This document shows, piece by piece, positions 15,905-24,401 of a DNA stretch of 64,000 bases. The notes below the pieces were generated by a model. That model did no database searches. It saw only the letters and a program-made list of their open reading frames with translations, and was not told where the DNA came from. Each line of letters starts with the position of its first letter. Position 1 is the stretch's first letter. The translations under genes were made by a program, and so were the position numbers. The stretch is from MH13 sp040219355 (GTDB taxonomy: Bacteria; Pseudomonadota; Alphaproteobacteria; Rhizobiales; MH13): NCBI GenBank assembly GCA_040219355.1, contig JAVJSN010000009.1:95453-159452 (forward strand), written 5' to 3'.

Positions 15905-17821
15905 TCAGGCCGCATAGCCTTTGGTTTTCAGCGCACCACTGATCTCTTCCAAGATTGCCGGATCGTCGATCGTGGCGGGCATATTGTAGGGCTCGCCATC
16001 AGCAATCTGGCGCATTGTGCCACGCAGGATTTTGCCTGAACGGGTTTTCGGCAAACGATCGACAACCATCACCGTTTTGAAGGCGGCGACGGGCCCGATC
16101 TTCTCACGCACCAGAGCCACCATTTCTTTTTCAAGCTGCTCAGAGGGCAGATCGACGCCATCCTTGATGACCACGAATCCTGCGGGCAATTGCCCTTTCA
16201 GCGCATCGGAGACGCCAATCACAGCCGCCTCAGCAACAGCTGGGTGCCCAGAAAGAACCTCTTCCATGCCGCCGGTAGAAAGCCTGTGACCGGCCACATT
16301 GATGATGTCATCGGTGCGCGCCATGATGAACAGGTAGCCATCGCCATCGATCATCCCCGCATCAGCGGTCTTGTAGTAGCCCGGGAACTCTTCCAGATAG
16401 GACGCCTTGAAGCGCTCATCATTGTTCCAGAGCGTCGGCAGACAGCCCGGAGGCAGGGGCAGCTTCACAACAATATTTCCCAGCGTATCGGCGGGCACCG
16501 GGTGCCCGGCATCGTCGACCACCTGCACATCATAGCCGGGCATCGCCACGGTCGGAGAGCCAAGCTTCACCGGTAGCTTACCAAGGCCCACTGGGTTGCC
16601 GGCAATCGCCCAACCCGTCTCGGTCTGCCACCAATGGTCGATCACCGGAACGTTCAGTTTTTCTTGCGCCCATACAATGGTGTCAGGATCGGCACGCTCA
16701 CCAGCCAAGAACAGCGTCTTAAGCGTGTGCAGATCGTACTTGGCAATAAAGTTGCCGTCCGGATCTTCTTTCTTGATCGCACGGAATGCCGTTGGCGCGG
16801 TGAAGAGCGCGGACACTTTGTGCTCCTCGATCACCCGCCAAAACGCACCAGGATTAGGCGTTCCAACCGGCTTACCTTCGTAAAGAATGGTCGTGCACCC
16901 GGCCATTAGCGGAGCGTAAACAATGTAGGAATGGCCGACCACCCAACCGACATCAGAAGCCGCCCAGAACACATCGCCAGGCTGCATGTCGTAGATGGCA
17001 CTCATCGTCCAGTTAAGCGCCACCATATGCCCGCCATGGTCACGCACCACGCCCTTTGGAATACCCGTCGTACCTGACGTGTAGAGAATATAGAGCGGAT
17101 CTGTGGCCGCCATCGGCTCTGGATCGCTGTCGATGCCGCGTGCATTGGCGTCAGCCAAGAGCTCATCATAATTATGATCGCGCCCGTCGGTCAGGTCACA
17201 CGGCTTCTGCTCGCGCTGCTTGATGACGGTGAATTCCGGCTTGTGGGTGGAAAGCGCAATCGCTTCATCCAGCAGCGGCTTGTAGGCAATCACACGGTTG
17301 GGTTCTATGCCGCATGAGGCAGAGACAATCGCCTTGGGCCGTGCATCATCAATACGGGTGGCAAGCTCACTGGCGGCAAAACCGCCGAACACCACCGAAT
17401 GGATCGCGCCGATCCGTGCACACGCAAGCATGGCAATGACCGCTTCGGGGATCATCGGCATGTAAACAACCACCCGGTCACCCTTGCCGACACCAAGATT
17501 TTTCAGCACCGCGCCAAAGGCGCTCACTTCATCGCGTAAATCCTCAAAAGAATACGTCTTCTTGGTGCCCGTGATCGGGCTATCATAGATCAGCGCCGCT
17601 TGGCCTTTGCGCCCACGCTCCACATGACGATCCAGGCAGTTGTAGGCCGTGTTGCACACACCACCTGGGAACCAGCGGCCATACACCCCTGCGCTTGGAT
17701 CAAACACGCGTTCAAACGGCTTCATCCAATCCACGCTTTGTGCCGCATGGGCCCAAAAGGCCAAAGGGTCATCCTGCCAGCTTTGGTAGGTCTGATGATA
17801 GTTCTGGCTTGAGGCGCTCAT
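15905..17821 (-). CDS. prpE: propionyl-CoA synthetase
   Basis: 638 residues of the acyl-CoA synthetase (ANL) family. Opening text SWQDDPLAFWAHAAQSVDW and WFPGGVCNTAYNCLDRHVE is characteristic of PrpE more than of acetyl-CoA synthetase. The AMP-binding loop reads YTSGTTGIPKGVVRDHGGH, and the catalytic C-terminal lysine lies in RLPKTRSGKILRGTMR. The enzyme activates propionate, and less well acetate, to the CoA ester in the cytoplasm. I prefer the start at 17821 (GGAATGG upstream); an ATG at 17842 would add seven residues. No methylcitrate genes are in the window. Confidence 0.92.
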   Translation of the reverse strand: MSASSQNYHQTYQSWQDDPLAFWAHAAQSVDWMKPFERVFDPSAGVYGRWFPGGVCNTAYNCLDRHVERGRKGQAALIYDSPITGTKKTYSFEDLRDEVSAFGAVLKNLGVGKGDRVVVYMPMIPEAVIAMLACARIGAIHSVVFGGFAASELATRIDDARPKAIVSASCGIEPNRVIAYKPLLDEAIALSTHKPEFTVIKQREQKPCDLTDGRDHNYDELLADANARGIDSDPEPMAATDPLYILYTSGTTGIPKGVVRDHGGHMVALNWTMSAIYDMQPGDVFWAASDVGWVVGHSYIVYAPLMAGCTTILYEGKPVGTPNPGAFWRVIEEHKVSALFTAPTAFRAIKKEDPDGNFIAKYDLHTLKTLFLAGERADPDTIVWAQEKLNVPVIDHWWQTETGWAIAGNPVGLGKLPVKLGSPTVAMPGYDVQVVDDAGHPVPADTLGNIVVKLPLPPGCLPTLWNNDERFKASYLEEFPGYYKTADAGMIDGDGYLFIMARTDDIINVAGHRLSTGGMEEVLSGHPAVAEAAVIGVSDALKGQLPAGFVVIKDGVDLPSEQLEKEMVALVREKIGPVAAFKTVMVVDRLPKTRSGKILRGTMRQIADGEPYNMPATIDDPAILEEISGALKTKGYAA

Positions 17822-17963
17822 GGCTGTTCCATTCCCGTGCATCCTGTTTAGGATCTGTTTTTGGTGACACGCGTGTTGCTGACAGGTGTGCCCAATCTGC
17901 TTCTAGCCTGCAAGCTGGGCAAAAGGTGATGAGCTTCATCAAACCTGACGGTACAAACGCCAA

Positions 17964-17995
17964 CAAAAAAGCCGCCTGGCAAATGCCAGACGGCT
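17964..17995 (-). terminator. intrinsic terminator of the minus-strand DUF465 gene
   Basis: On the minus strand AAGCCGTCTGGCA pairs with TGCCAGGCGGCTT (one G-T pair) around a short loop, followed by six T, 28 bases beyond the DUF465 stop. Confidence 0.85.
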
Positions 17996-18022
17996 TGGTG
18001 ACACGTCACCTAACGGGAGCTT

Positions 18023-18211
18023 CTAGTTGGCCCGGGTGCCAGATGTCTCCTTACGCAAACGCTCAATCTCATCCTTCAAACTGAGTTTCTGCCTCTTGAG
18101 CGTAGCGATCTCTAGGCCGTCCTTGGCCGGTCGCCGCTCTTCATCAGAAATCTTACTGTCAATCGCGAGGTGCCGCCGCTCTAATTCGGCGAGATGAGAT
18201 TCAACCGTCAT
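18023..18211 (-). CDS. DUF465 (YdcH-like) small coiled-coil protein
   Basis: 62 residues with the DUF465 pattern LAELERRHLAIDSKI and the closing basic helix IATLKRQKLSLKDEIERLR. A strong AAGGAGG lies 5 bases before the ATG at 18211. These peptides form helical hairpins of unknown role. It is divergent from a second DUF465 gene at 18449, an arrangement seen beside purEK in Rhizobiales. A terminator closes the unit downstream. Confidence 0.88.
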   Translation of the reverse strand: MTVESHLAELERRHLAIDSKISDEERRPAKDGLEIATLKRQKLSLKDEIERLRKETSGTRAN

Positions 18212-18448
18212 GCAATCCTCCTTTTTCCTTAACCCGACGAGGCTGCCATACTGATTTTTGGTCGTACAGATTGACTTTTTAAATAATCGCGCTGTTCGCA
18301 CAGCTATTGCACGCCTTTTTTATACTGCAATGCACGAAAAACCGGTTCGGATTCATAGGCTGAGTGGCGCACTGCAAAAGAGCGTGATATCTCTTATCGC
18401 TCACAGGCTTAGTTTTGTGACCAGTTCATTCGGTCGAGTTGCTCGTTC

Positions 18449-18664
18449 ATGACCCCCACGCCTTCCAATGATGATCAGGACGCGCGCCAAGAATTGGCCA
18501 GATTGCGCCAGGAACACCGCGACTTGGATGCTGCCATTGCCGCACTTTTTGAGACCGGTCGCGCCGACCATCTGCAAATGCAGCGGTTGAAAAAACGCAA
18601 GCTTGTCTTGAAAGACCGTATGCTTGTGCTGGAAGACCAACTGCTTCCCGACATCATCGCCTGA
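18449..18664 (+). CDS. DUF465 (YdcH-like) small coiled-coil protein, second copy
   Basis: 71 residues. The N-terminus is polar (TPSNDDQDARQELARL), then the DUF465 core HRDLDAAIAALFE and LKKRKLVLKDRMLVLEDQL. It leads into purE 16 bases after its stop and is probably cotranscribed with purE-purK. Function is unknown. The divergent spacer to the other DUF465 gene (18212-18448) is AT-rich and should hold both promoters, but I could not fix a convincing -35/-10 pair. Confidence 0.85.
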   Translation: MTPTPSNDDQDARQELARLRQEHRDLDAAIAALFETGRADHLQMQRLKKRKLVLKDRMLVLEDQLLPDIIA

Positions 18665-18680
18665 ACGAGACTTCCATTCC

Positions 18681-19181
18681 ATGTCCAGCCAAAACGCTCC
18701 CGTCGCCATCATCATGGGCAGCCAATCCGATTGGCCGACCATGCGCCATACCGCCGAGCGGCTGGATGAATTGGGCGTCGCCTATGAAACCAAGATCGTC
18801 TCCGCGCACCGCACGCCAGATCGGATGGTGAAATTCGCCAAAGGCGCAGCCGAGTCAGGACACAAGGTGATCATCGCAGGCGCTGGCGGCGCGGCCCATC
18901 TGCCAGGCATGGTCGCCTCCATGACCACCCTGCCGGTTCTCGGCGTGCCGGTGTCCGTCACGGCCCTTCAAGGGCAAGACAGCCTGCTTTCTATCGTCCA
19001 AATGCCCGCGGGTGTGCCAGTTGGAACTCTGGCCATCGGCAAAGCTGGCGCCTCCAATGCTGGACTGTTGGCTGCGAGCATTTTGGCTCTCTCAGACCCT
19101 GCGCTTGCGGAACGGTTGGCCGCATGGCGGCAAGCTCGCACCGATAGTGTGGCCGACGCGCCGGTGGATGACCCCGCCTGA
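18681..19181 (+). CDS. purE: N5-carboxyaminoimidazole ribonucleotide mutase
   Basis: 166 residues, class I PurE. The signature IIMGSQSDWPTM opens the protein, followed by SAHRTPDRM and AGAGGAAHLPGMVASMT. It converts N5-CAIR to CAIR in purine synthesis and acts as an octamer in the cytoplasm, using the product of PurK encoded next. The stop overlaps the purK ATG in TGATG, so the two are translationally coupled. The start at 18681 gives the normal length; upstream codons in frame do not look like PurE. Confidence 0.96.
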   Translation: MSSQNAPVAIIMGSQSDWPTMRHTAERLDELGVAYETKIVSAHRTPDRMVKFAKGAAESGHKVIIAGAGGAAHLPGMVASMTTLPVLGVPVSVTALQGQDSLLSIVQMPAGVPVGTLAIGKAGASNAGLLAASILALSDPALAERLAAWRQARTDSVADAPVDDPA

Positions 19182-20269
19182 TGCAAGTGCTTGCCCCAGG
19201 CGACACCATCGGCATCCTTGGCGGCGGCCAGTTGGGTCGCATGCTGGCCATGTCAGCAGCGCGCTACGGGTTGAAAACCCATATCTTTGATCCTGCCACA
19301 GATGCGCCTGCCGCAGAAGTCTCGGCGTTGCACACCTGCGCCAGCTTCACCGATGTGCCGGCGCTCACGGCGTTTGCAGACAACTGCCAAGTCGTCACGT
19401 TCGAGTTTGAGAACATCCCCAAAGCCAGCCTGGAACAACTGGCGGGTGCTATCCCACTTCGCCCAGGTTTGACGTCACTGGAAACCAGTCAGGATCGCCT
19501 GACCGAAAAGCAGTTTCTAGAAGGCATCGGGCTGCAAGTCGCCCCTTATGCCGCAATTGACCGACCAGAGGCACTCTCAAGCGCCCACACTGCGCTGGGC
19601 GGCGATACGATTCTTAAAAGCCGCCGGTTCGGGTATGACGGAAAGGGCCAAACGCGGCTGAAGACGGCGGACATCGACGCCAACGCAGCCTGGCAGGCAA
19701 TCGGTGAGGCGCCAGCGGTGCTTGAAGCACGCATCCCCTTTGTCGCGGAGGTCTCCGCCGTCATCGCACGGGGTCTTGATGGCACCTCCGTCGCCTATGA
19801 CGTGCCGGTCAATGTTCACAAGGAAGGCATTCTCGACACCTCAGCTCTTGGCCAGTTCGCCAGGTTTGATGTTTCTGCTGACCTTGCAAGCCAAGCACAG
19901 AAATCTGCCATCGCGGTGGCCAATGCTCTGGATCATATTGGTGTGCTTACCGTGGAGTTTTTCGTGACCGACTTGGGCGCGTTGCTGGTTAATGAGATCG
20001 CCCCGCGTGTGCACAATTCCGGCCACTGGACCATGGATGCCTGCCTGCATGACCAGTTTGACAATCACATCCGCGCCGTGGCGGGCTGGCCATTGGGAAA
20101 TCCCATTCGCCACTCAGACGCGATCATGACGAATCTTATCGGCGATGATGTAGCCAGCCTTGCTGTGCATGCCGCAGAGCCAGCCACCCAGATCCATCTT
20201 TATGGCAAGACCGAAGCGCGAAAAGGCCGCAAAATGGGGCACATCACCCGCATCGCACCGCGCCAATAA
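19181..20269 (+). CDS. purK: 5-(carboxyamino)imidazole ribonucleotide synthase
   Basis: 362 residues, ATP-grasp enzyme. N-terminal GILGGGQLGRMLAMSAARYG, central TILKSRRFGYDGKGQTRL, and C-terminal NEIAPRVHNSGHWTMDAC are PurK landmarks. It makes N5-CAIR from AIR, ATP and bicarbonate and hands it to PurE. The first codon overlaps the purE stop. The stop is followed by a 251-base gap before rpsU that contains a strong hairpin. Confidence 0.96.
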   Translation: MQVLAPGDTIGILGGGQLGRMLAMSAARYGLKTHIFDPATDAPAAEVSALHTCASFTDVPALTAFADNCQVVTFEFENIPKASLEQLAGAIPLRPGLTSLETSQDRLTEKQFLEGIGLQVAPYAAIDRPEALSSAHTALGGDTILKSRRFGYDGKGQTRLKTADIDANAAWQAIGEAPAVLEARIPFVAEVSAVIARGLDGTSVAYDVPVNVHKEGILDTSALGQFARFDVSADLASQAQKSAIAVANALDHIGVLTVEFFVTDLGALLVNEIAPRVHNSGHWTMDACLHDQFDNHIRAVAGWPLGNPIRHSDAIMTNLIGDDVASLAVHAAEPATQIHLYGKTEARKGRKMGHITRIAPRQ

Positions 20270-20391
20270 ACGCAGGCCTGTATCGTGTAAAACCGCGCCA
20301 GCTTTGTGGACAAACCCCACATGATCTGGTACTCGCCCACCTCATTCCGCATTGCAGGTTGGATGAGGAACGCCACCAGGCGACCATTGGG

Positions 20392-20425
20392 GCGTCTATA
20401 CGCAGTTTCATTACCGTATAGGCGC
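20392..20425 (+). other. 11-base-pair stem-loop in the rpsU upstream region
   Basis: GCGTCTATACG and CGTATAGGCGC form eleven consecutive pairs (one G-U in RNA) with a 12-base loop, 96 bases before the rpsU start. No T-run follows, so it is not a terminator of purK. The rest of 20270-20520 shows no gene. A ribosomal-protein leader structure is possible. Confidence 0.5.
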
Positions 20426-20520
20426 AGCAGCCATTTCGCCTGTGGCGCATTGAAACAAAAGACTTTTTCGCCCTCTGGCCTGGAAAAATACCGGCCACGG
20501 CGACAACGACAGGATGACAC

Positions 20521-20745
20521 GTGCAGGTACTCGTTCGGGACAACAATGTTGATCAGGCGCTCAAAGCCCTGAAAAAGAAGATGCAGCGTGAAGGCATCTT
20601 CCGTGAAATGAAACTCCGCGGCCACTACGAAAAGCCATCGGAAAAGAAAGCCCGCGAAAAGGCTGAAGCCATTCGCCGCGCCCGTAAGCTTGCCCGCAAG
20701 CGCGCCCAGCGCGAAGGTGTGCTCCCAGGCAAAGGCCAACGCTAA
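20521..20745 (+). CDS. rpsU: 30S ribosomal protein S21
   Basis: 74 residues, starting QVLVRDNNVDQALKALKKKM after a GTG initiator and ending in the very basic KKAREKAEAIRRARKLARKR region typical of S21. AGGA lies 8 bases upstream. S21 joins the 30S platform and helps initiation on messages with Shine-Dalgarno sequences. The GTG start is fixed by family length. A TPR lipoprotein gene follows after 138 bases, a neighbour seen in other Rhizobiales. Confidence 0.96.
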   Translation: MQVLVRDNNVDQALKALKKKMQREGIFREMKLRGHYEKPSEKKAREKAEAIRRARKLARKRAQREGVLPGKGQR

Positions 20746-20883
20746 GACCGTAGCGCTGGCCCCTATTCTGCCAGAATAACCCCTCACCAAAGGCCCTGAT
20801 GGTGCGCACGGCGTGCATCATGTAGAAGGCAAAGATCGCGCTCTGAAGAGACGCGCTCTACCGGGGTCATACTGAGGGTTTTT

Positions 20884-21756
20884 ATGGTTTGCGTTTCACC
20901 AGAGTTTGATACCAAGCAGGGCAGCGTGCGCGTGCGCCACACATCCGCATTGCGCTGGTTCCCACGTGTCGCGCTTGCCACAAGCGCCGCGCTTTTCTTG
21001 GCAGCCTGTCAAACCGCCGGCCTCAACCAGGCCACAGGAACGCTAGCCGCCAGCCAGGCGGTGAACATCGCCTCGCTCACCGAAGTGATCTCTTCGAACC
21101 CACAAGACCCTGGCGCGTATAACATGCGTGGCACGGCCTATGGTCGTGAGGGGCGATACAATGATGCGTTGGCTGATTTCAACCAGGCGTTGGCGTTGAA
21201 CCCAGGTTTCTATCAAGCCCTTGCCAACCGTGCACTTGTTCACCGCGAAATGGGCAACAGTCCCCAGGCATTGGCCGATTATTCTGCCGCCATCGCCGCC
21301 AACCCAGCCTATGACGCCGCCTATGTCGGTCGTGGCAATATTTATCGTGAGGCAGGCCGCTTCCCCGAAGCTTTGGCCGATTATGAGCGGGCCATCTTGC
21401 TCAACTCGTCTGATGCGCGCGCTTATTATAACCGTGCTTTGATCTTCCAATCGCAGAACAACCATGTGCTGGCTGTTGAAGACTTCACCACCGCCATTGG
21501 CTTCAATCCCAATGCCACCGAGCCTTACATGGCACGCGGTTTGAGCTATCTATCGTTGCGTGATTGGGGCGCAGCGGTTGAAGATTTCGATGCTGTGTTG
21601 GGTCGAGACAGCCGCAACACCGATGCCTGGATCAACCGTGGCATCGCCTACGAAGCTGCTGGCAGCCTGGAAAACGCACGTGTTTCGTACCAGCGCGCGC
21701 TGACGATTGATGAAAACAACCGCACCGCCCTTCAGGGCCTCGGCCGTGTCAACTAA
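20884..21756 (+). CDS. TPR-repeat lipoprotein
   Basis: 290 residues. A hydrophobic signal region ends in the lipobox FLAACQ near residue 42, so the mature protein should be lipid-anchored in the periplasm. Six or so TPR units follow (AYNMRGTAYGREGRYNDALA; NPGFYQALANRALVHREMGN; and so on to the end). TPR scaffolds often work in envelope assembly. The start used (20884) gives a rather long n-region; a later GTG near residue 15 or 17 is possible. The upstream gap holds a GC-rich inverted repeat but no other gene. Confidence 0.9.
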   Translation: MVCVSPEFDTKQGSVRVRHTSALRWFPRVALATSAALFLAACQTAGLNQATGTLAASQAVNIASLTEVISSNPQDPGAYNMRGTAYGREGRYNDALADFNQALALNPGFYQALANRALVHREMGNSPQALADYSAAIAANPAYDAAYVGRGNIYREAGRFPEALADYERAILLNSSDARAYYNRALIFQSQNNHVLAVEDFTTAIGFNPNATEPYMARGLSYLSLRDWGAAVEDFDAVLGRDSRNTDAWINRGIAYEAAGSLENARVSYQRALTIDENNRTALQGLGRVN

Positions 21757-21766
21757 GGCCCGCTTG

Positions 21767-22426
21767 CTAACTCTTTAGCGCCTGCGTTACGGCACCTCTA
21801 AAGCCTGCATCGCGCACCATCAGATAAACAAACGTCTCCAAATCAAGGCGCCACCCTGCGCGCTCGGCCGCATGCGCAAGCGCATATTTCTGCCGCCCAA
21901 GCGCCATAACCTTTCCACCGCGCGAGGCTGCCCCATGGCGGGATCGATAGGTCCACACGCCATCGAGCCGCCTGCCGAGCCAGGGTACCTCTACGCGCTG
22001 CGCCAGCCACACCCGATCATAGTTGACGCCCACCGCCTCACTGGCATCCAGTGCTTCGACATGCTGCACCGGAACCAGCTGTAGATGTAGGTTGGCGAGC
22101 GCACCTGGATACTCAATCAGCGTGGCAGGCATCGCACCGTAGCGCGCAATATGGGCGGAATGGACCTTAGTATGTCCAGAAAGACGCACCGGACCCTGGA
22201 TGATGTCGACCGGGCGGGCGCCAAACTTACGCCGCAAAACAGAAATTGCCGCATTGGAGCCAACAGCAAGAACCGGCGCACAAAGACCAACACCTTGCAC
22301 AGCAACAAGACGCCCGGACACATGCACGGCGCGCGCCATAAGCGGTCCAGCGCGGCCCTGATGAAAATGCAGTGGTGTGGATGGCGCGTTGTAAGGATAA
22401 TCAAAAGCCCGCGCGAGCAGGTTCAA
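21767..22426 (-). CDS. conserved hypothetical protein, possible cyclotransferase-like fold
   Basis: About 219 residues. I do not recognise a named family, but the text VLAVGSNAAISVLRRKFG recalls the YGSN loop that opens gamma-glutamylcyclotransferase-like domains, followed by SAHIARYGAMPATLIEYPGA and, further on, GVNYDRVWL. No catalytic glutamate can be named with confidence. The start is uncertain: the frame continues upstream through the pntB terminator, and a TTG at 22426 just past that terminator is the first plausible start that keeps the conserved-looking FDYPYNAPSTPLHF segment. The next ATG would remove it. Confidence 0.6.
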   Translation of the reverse strand: MNLLARAFDYPYNAPSTPLHFHQGRAGPLMARAVHVSGRLVAVQGVGLCAPVLAVGSNAAISVLRRKFGARPVDIIQGPVRLSGHTKVHSAHIARYGAMPATLIEYPGALANLHLQLVPVQHVEALDASEAVGVNYDRVWLAQRVEVPWLGRRLDGVWTYRSRHGAASRGGKVMALGRQKYALAHAAERAGWRLDLETFVYLMVRDAGFRGAVTQALKS

Positions 22427-22435
22427 GCGAAACGA

Positions 22436-22469
22436 ACAAACCCGCCCAGGGCCAGCTGAGCGGGTTTGT
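22436..22469 (-). terminator. terminator hairpin of the pnt operon
   Basis: ACAAACCCGC and its exact complement form a 10-base stem with a 14-base loop, 31 bases past the pntB stop on the minus strand, followed by a T-rich but interrupted tail. Confidence 0.65.
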
Positions 22470-22499
22470 GTTTCTGATGTCTGCAACAGCGAAACCGCC

Positions 22500-23897
22500 C
22501 TAAAGCGCTTTGACGATGTCCTCGACCATCTTCTTGGCATCGGCGAACAGCATCATCGTGTTGTCGCGGAAGAACAACTCGTTCTGCACACCCGCATAAC
22601 CCGATGCCATGCCGCGCTTGATGAAGAGCACCGTGCCAGCGTCGGCGACGTTGAGGATCGGCATGCCGTAAATGGCCGATTGCGGATCGGTCTTCGCGGC
22701 AGGGTTTGTCACATCGTTTGCGCCGATGACAAAAGCAACGTCAGCAGTGGCAAACTCTGAGTTGATATCCTCAAGCTCAAACACCTCATCATAAGGCACG
22801 TTGGCTTCTGCCAGCAGCACGTTCATATGGCCTGGCATACGACCGGCCACAGGGTGGATGGCGTATTTGACGTCCACGCCTTCCTCTTTGAGCTTGTCAG
22901 CCATTTCACGCAGCGCGTGCTGCGCCTGCGCCACCGCCATGCCGTAACCCGGCACGATGATCACTTTCGACGCGTTCTTCATCATGAAGGCTGCGTCGTC
23001 AGCAGAGCCCTGCTTGACAGGACGCGTTTCTTCCACGCCGTCACCAGCCGCGGCGGCATCATCACCGCCAAATCCACCCAGGATCACAGAGAAGAACGAG
23101 CGGTTCATCGCATGGCACATGATGTAAGAAAGGATCGCACCAGACGAGCCGACCAACGCACCGGTGATGATCAGCGCGGTGTTGCCAAGCGTGAAGCCGA
23201 TACCCGCTGCTGCCCAACCGGAATAGGAGTTGAGCATCGAAACAACCACCGGCATATCCGCGCCGCCAATTGGAATAATGATCAGCACGCCTAAGACGAG
23301 TGCGGCCAGCACAATCATCCAGAAGATGAAGTGGCTTTCCGTCATGACCAAGATGACACAGAGCACCACCAGTGCCACGGCCAAAGCGATGTTGATCAGG
23401 TGGCGCGAGGGCAGCATGATCGGCTTGCCGGACATGCGACCATCCAGCTTGGCAAACGCAATCACCGAACCGGTGAAGGTGATCGCGCCAATCGCCGCAC
23501 CAAGCGCCATTTCGATCAGCGCAGCAGCTTTCAGAGAGCCGATTTCACCAATACCGAAGGCTTGCGGTGCATAAAGTGCAGCCGCTGCCACCAGCACAGC
23601 CGCCATACCGACCAGCGAGTGAAACGCAGCAACCAACTGCGGCATCGCGGTCATCGGGATGCGCTTGGCAATCACCGCACCGATGCCACCACCGATACCA
23701 ATGCCCAGCAAAATAAGAAGGATGGAACCCATGGTGAGGTTTGTCAGGAACAGCGTGGTTACGACCGCAATGGCCATACCAATCATGCCGAACATGTTGC
23801 CCTGACGGGATGAGGCAGGGCTGGAAAGCCCACGCAAACTCATGATGAAAAGAACGCCTGCTACGAGGTAAAACAGGGCTGCAAGATTCGCACTCAT
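22500..23897 (-). CDS. pntB: NAD(P) transhydrogenase subunit beta
   Basis: 465 residues. About nine membrane helices fill residues 1-270 (LITFTGSVIAFAKLDGRMSG is a landmark), then the NADP(H)-binding domain III with VIIVPGYGMAVAQAQHALRE, YAIHPVAGRMPGHMNVLLAE and VFVIGANDVTNPAA-like text. It completes the proton-translocating transhydrogenase that makes NADPH from NADH at the expense of the proton gradient. It is the last gene of the pntAa-pntAb-pntB operon, 15 bases after pntAb, with a hairpin terminator behind it. Confidence 0.97.
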   Translation of the reverse strand: MSANLAALFYLVAGVLFIMSLRGLSSPASSRQGNMFGMIGMAIAVVTTLFLTNLTMGSILLILLGIGIGGGIGAVIAKRIPMTAMPQLVAAFHSLVGMAAVLVAAAALYAPQAFGIGEIGSLKAAALIEMALGAAIGAITFTGSVIAFAKLDGRMSGKPIMLPSRHLINIALAVALVVLCVILVMTESHFIFWMIVLAALVLGVLIIIPIGGADMPVVVSMLNSYSGWAAAGIGFTLGNTALIITGALVGSSGAILSYIMCHAMNRSFFSVILGGFGGDDAAAAGDGVEETRPVKQGSADDAAFMMKNASKVIIVPGYGMAVAQAQHALREMADKLKEEGVDVKYAIHPVAGRMPGHMNVLLAEANVPYDEVFELEDINSEFATADVAFVIGANDVTNPAAKTDPQSAIYGMPILNVADAGTVLFIKRGMASGYAGVQNELFFRDNTMMLFADAKKMVEDIVKAL

Positions 23898-23912
23898 GGT
23901 CTCTGTCCTGCC

Positions 23913-24401
23913 CTACCGTTCTTTTTTCTTGTACATGGCGAGCATTCTATGGGTGACCATGAAGCCACCGAAAATATTCACCGACGCCAGGATCAGCGCC
24001 ACAAAGCCGAAGGCACGGGCAAGCCCAGCTCCCTCAGCACTCATAATATCGACGCCCACAGCCAATAGGGCACCCACCACGATCACCGAGGAGATCGCGT
24101 TGGTTACCGACATCAGCGGGGTGTGAAGAGCCGGGGTCACTGACCAAACCACGTAATAGCCAACGAAAATCGCCAGCACGAAAATGGAAAGGCGGAAGAC
24201 AAAGGGGTCAATGGCTCCGCCCGAAGCGCCGTGGGCGGCTGCCGCCACCACGTCGGCGCCACCGTCCAGTGCACTGGCTGCAAGGCGCTCAGCAATGCTT
24301 GTTGCGTGAGCAGCAGCATCCGCCGCTTGGGCTGCAGCGTCTTGTGCCGCCTGTGCGGCCTCGCGCGCATTCAGCAAGTCTTGATTGGTTGCATCGCTCA
24401 T
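23913..24401 (-). CDS. pntAb: NAD(P) transhydrogenase subunit alpha, membrane part (alpha-2)
   Basis: 162 residues. An alanine- and glutamine-rich N-terminus precedes three membrane helices (FVLAIFVGYYVVWSVTPALH, then PLMSVTNAISSVIVVGALL, then NIFGGFMVTHRML). This is the C-terminal piece of PntA encoded separately, as in Rhodospirillum rubrum and most alphaproteobacteria. Its start overlaps the pntAa stop by four bases (ATGA). The Ala/Gln-rich first 60 residues are longer than in the shortest family members. Confidence 0.95.
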   Translation of the reverse strand: MSDATNQDLLNAREAAQAAQDAAAQAADAAAHATSIAERLAASALDGGADVVAAAAHGASGGAIDPFVFRLSIFVLAIFVGYYVVWSVTPALHTPLMSVTNAISSVIVVGALLAVGVDIMSAEGAGLARAFGFVALILASVNIFGGFMVTHRMLAMYKKKER

